20,975 bases of DNA from the IMG/VR virus record IMGVR_UViG_3300032182_000311, positions 1 through 20,975 of that record, one strand, 5' to 3'. Each line of letters starts with the position of its first letter. Within the stretch, counting starts at the first letter, position 1. Below the pieces are notes generated by a model, which saw only the letters and a program-made list of their open reading frames with translations, did not search any database and was not told where the DNA came from. This DNA comes from a virus. This document shows positions 19,509 to 20,975 of the stretch, one piece after another. The translations under genes were made by a program, and so were the position numbers.

Positions 19509-20975
19509 GTGGCTGCGCAAGATAGAGTTACAATTACTGTTAACGTTGATGTTGATGATGCTGCTCTGGATGCATTAAAGGCTAAGCTTAAAACTGTAGA
19601 GAAACAAACGAGGAGTTTTTCTAATAATATAAACAAGCTAAATGATCGGCTTGACAGCTCAAATAAAAACTTTGAGCGTGTCGAAAAAACCATAACTAGA
19701 ACTAACGACCGCTTAGGTGAGACCGCTGATCGGCTAGAAGACGCCACCAAAAACTTCGATGACATGAATAGTACGCTGGACAAGCACGATCGGCGTATGG
19801 GCAATGTTGACAAGCGGCATAACAAGTTTAGGCGTACACTCACAGGAGTGGTGCAGGTTTTCAAGAAGTTTGCGATGACTTTTGCGAAGTTCACTGTGTT
19901 TGCGCTGGTCGGGCAGTTAGCGTTATTTACTGTAGGTTTGCTGTCTGTTAAGCTAGCACTTATTACGGGGCGTGCAGCAATTTCGTTGTATGACATAGCT
20001 TTGAAAGGTTTATCTGTTACAGCAGCAGGTGTGGCGACATCTTTGGCAGTGGCTGCTGCGGCGATGCGGCAGTTCCAAGAAGCAATGCTTATCCCTACTA
20101 TGGGTGGGGCTATGAACCGGCAGGGTGCCCAGAACGCTGCGCTGCTTAGCAGAAGTTTAGGTTCTCGTAATGCTGGCTTGCTGGGAAGCGAAGCGAGTCA
20201 GTCGTTGGTGGCGTCGTTTGCAAGGGCAGGAGTTGGTCCTGGGAGGTCGGCAGCGATGGCTCGACAGATGATTAATTTATCTGGCGGTGATCCTGCGGCG
20301 GTACAGCAGATTGCGAACGCTATTGCATCTGGCGATTTGACTGCAGCGACTGCGGCCGTTTCTGGGTCTCGCGGGTTTCGGGCAGGTTCTTTGAGCGGGG
20401 TTTCTTCGATGTCTCAGCTTATGGATGCTATTGGCTCGGGGAACGTAGTTGCTAACAATTTCAGTGGGGTTTCATCAGGACTGGCGGGAACGTTTGTCGG
20501 TACCGCTAAGACAGAATTTGCTGGACTGAAGAATATCTTTGCGGATATGGGTCAGCCACTGTTGGAACCGTTCCGCAACGCCATGATGGACATTGCACGA
20601 ATTATGCGTCAAAACTTTATTAGTATGGGTGCGTTAATTCAGCGGTTTGGTGCGGAGTCTTTTGCACCCACGTTAGTGACTATGGTCGATAAGACTATGG
20701 ATTTTATTCGTAATAATATTTTTGATCATTTGGAAAATATTACTCAGATGGGTGAGAGCTTTGTCGGGTTTTTCAGGTCAATACGTAATTTCTTTAGGGG
20801 TGTTGGGGATTTTCTGGGGGAGTTTGAGCCTGCAGCGAATGTGTTGATTGACATGTTTGGGGCCATGCGTGGCACTGGCGGCGGGCGTGGCTTGTTTAGG
20901 AATTTTTCTGATTCTATTGTGGCTAATGCTGAGGGGTTTAGAGCTTTTGGTGCTTCGGTAGGTAATGTTATTGGT
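19509..20975 (+). CDS. Tail tape measure protein (3' partial)
   Basis: The frame opens at GTG 19509, seven bases after GGGGAGG (19495-19501), and runs without a stop to the window end (489 codons seen). The N-terminus is a short strand (DRVTITVNVDVDDAALDAL) followed by a long charged coiled coil (about residues 20-115) with repeated D-R-L/N-x-D spacing. From about 118 a basic-hydrophobic region begins (FKKFAMTFAKFTVFALVGQL), with a long hydrophobic stretch to about 195 that may span the host membrane during DNA entry. Ala/Gly/Ser-rich helices follow, ending near NFFRGVGDFLGEFEPAANVL. This is the usual make-up of tape measure proteins, which set tail length. Position after the chaperone confirms the call. 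Confidence 0.9.
   Translation, partial: MAAQDRVTITVNVDVDDAALDALKAKLKTVEKQTRSFSNNINKLNDRLDSSNKNFERVEKTITRTNDRLGETADRLEDATKNFDDMNSTLDKHDRRMGNVDKRHNKFRRTLTGVVQVFKKFAMTFAKFTVFALVGQLALFTVGLLSVKLALITGRAAISLYDIALKGLSVTAAGVATSLAVAAAAMRQFQEAMLIPTMGGAMNRQGAQNAALLSRSLGSRNAGLLGSEASQSLVASFARAGVGPGRSAAMARQMINLSGGDPAAVQQIANAIASGDLTAATAAVSGSRGFRAGSLSGVSSMSQLMDAIGSGNVVANNFSGVSSGLAGTFVGTAKTEFAGLKNIFADMGQPLLEPFRNAMMDIARIMRQNFISMGALIQRFGAESFAPTLVTMVDKTMDFIRNNIFDHLENITQMGESFVGFFRSIRNFFRGVGDFLGEFEPAANVLIDMFGAMRGTGGGRGLFRNFSDSIVANAEGFRAFGASVGNVIG

Noticed and set aside
1-20975. CRISPR array, insertion sequence, integrase or attachment site
   Set aside because: No short regularly spaced repeats, transposase or recombinase motifs, or flanking inverted repeats were found.

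Overview
The window looks like part of the virion-structure region of a double-stranded DNA tailed bacteriophage with a contractile tail (myovirus type). Every gene I can support lies on the + strand. The recognisable order is HK97-fold major capsid protein, head-tail connector, gpS/virion-morphogenesis protein, tail sheath, tail tube, frameshifted tail assembly chaperone and tape measure. Base composition is near balanced by eye, with many T-ending codons. Several genes start about 6-7 nt after a -10 box with no Shine-Dalgarno, a leaderless layout common in Actinobacteria. A B12-dependent class II ribonucleotide reductase is also present. I therefore lean toward an actinobacterial phage of moderate GC, perhaps aquatic, but host and lineage are inference.

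Layout. (1) 1-2472: the 3' part of a large three-repeat structural protein. (2) 2473-4073: the capsid gene, with its own promoter candidates, 5'-leader hairpins and a very strong 3' hairpin. (3) 4091-9179: a cassette between capsid and connector genes, holding an unknown 245-aa protein, the reductase, a 237-nt structured noncoding gap with a four-codon minigene, a 120-aa unknown, a small HA-domain plus sigma-region-4-like protein, a small membrane protein, a DUF1599/Nmad1 protein and a basic 130-aa unknown. (4) 9211-11348: connector and neck/tail-completion genes, the last carrying a C-terminal fibronectin III domain. (5) 11374-16212: a giant 1612-aa protein with an anthrax-lethal-factor-like metallopeptidase, a DEDDh exonuclease and a possible ADP-ribosyltransferase-like C-terminus. 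(6) 16217-18593: a 74-aa protein, sheath and tube. (7) 18736-20975: chaperone with a -1 frameshift extension, then the tape measure, which runs off the window.

How it fits together. Capsid and sheath/tube, the high-copy products, are each followed by a hairpin terminator with a UUCG loop. New promoters lie directly after or inside these terminators, so one late region appears to be split into units expressed at different levels. The reductase supplies dNTPs during replication and the Nmad1-family protein may act on nucleotides or modified DNA. The HA/sigma4-like protein is a candidate regulator.

The most unusual items are the giant multi-enzyme protein in the tail operon, which resembles the phage 'polyvalent protein' concept; the terminator-embedded leaderless promoters; the structured RNA/minigene region at 6911-7147; and the HA/sigma4-like protein.
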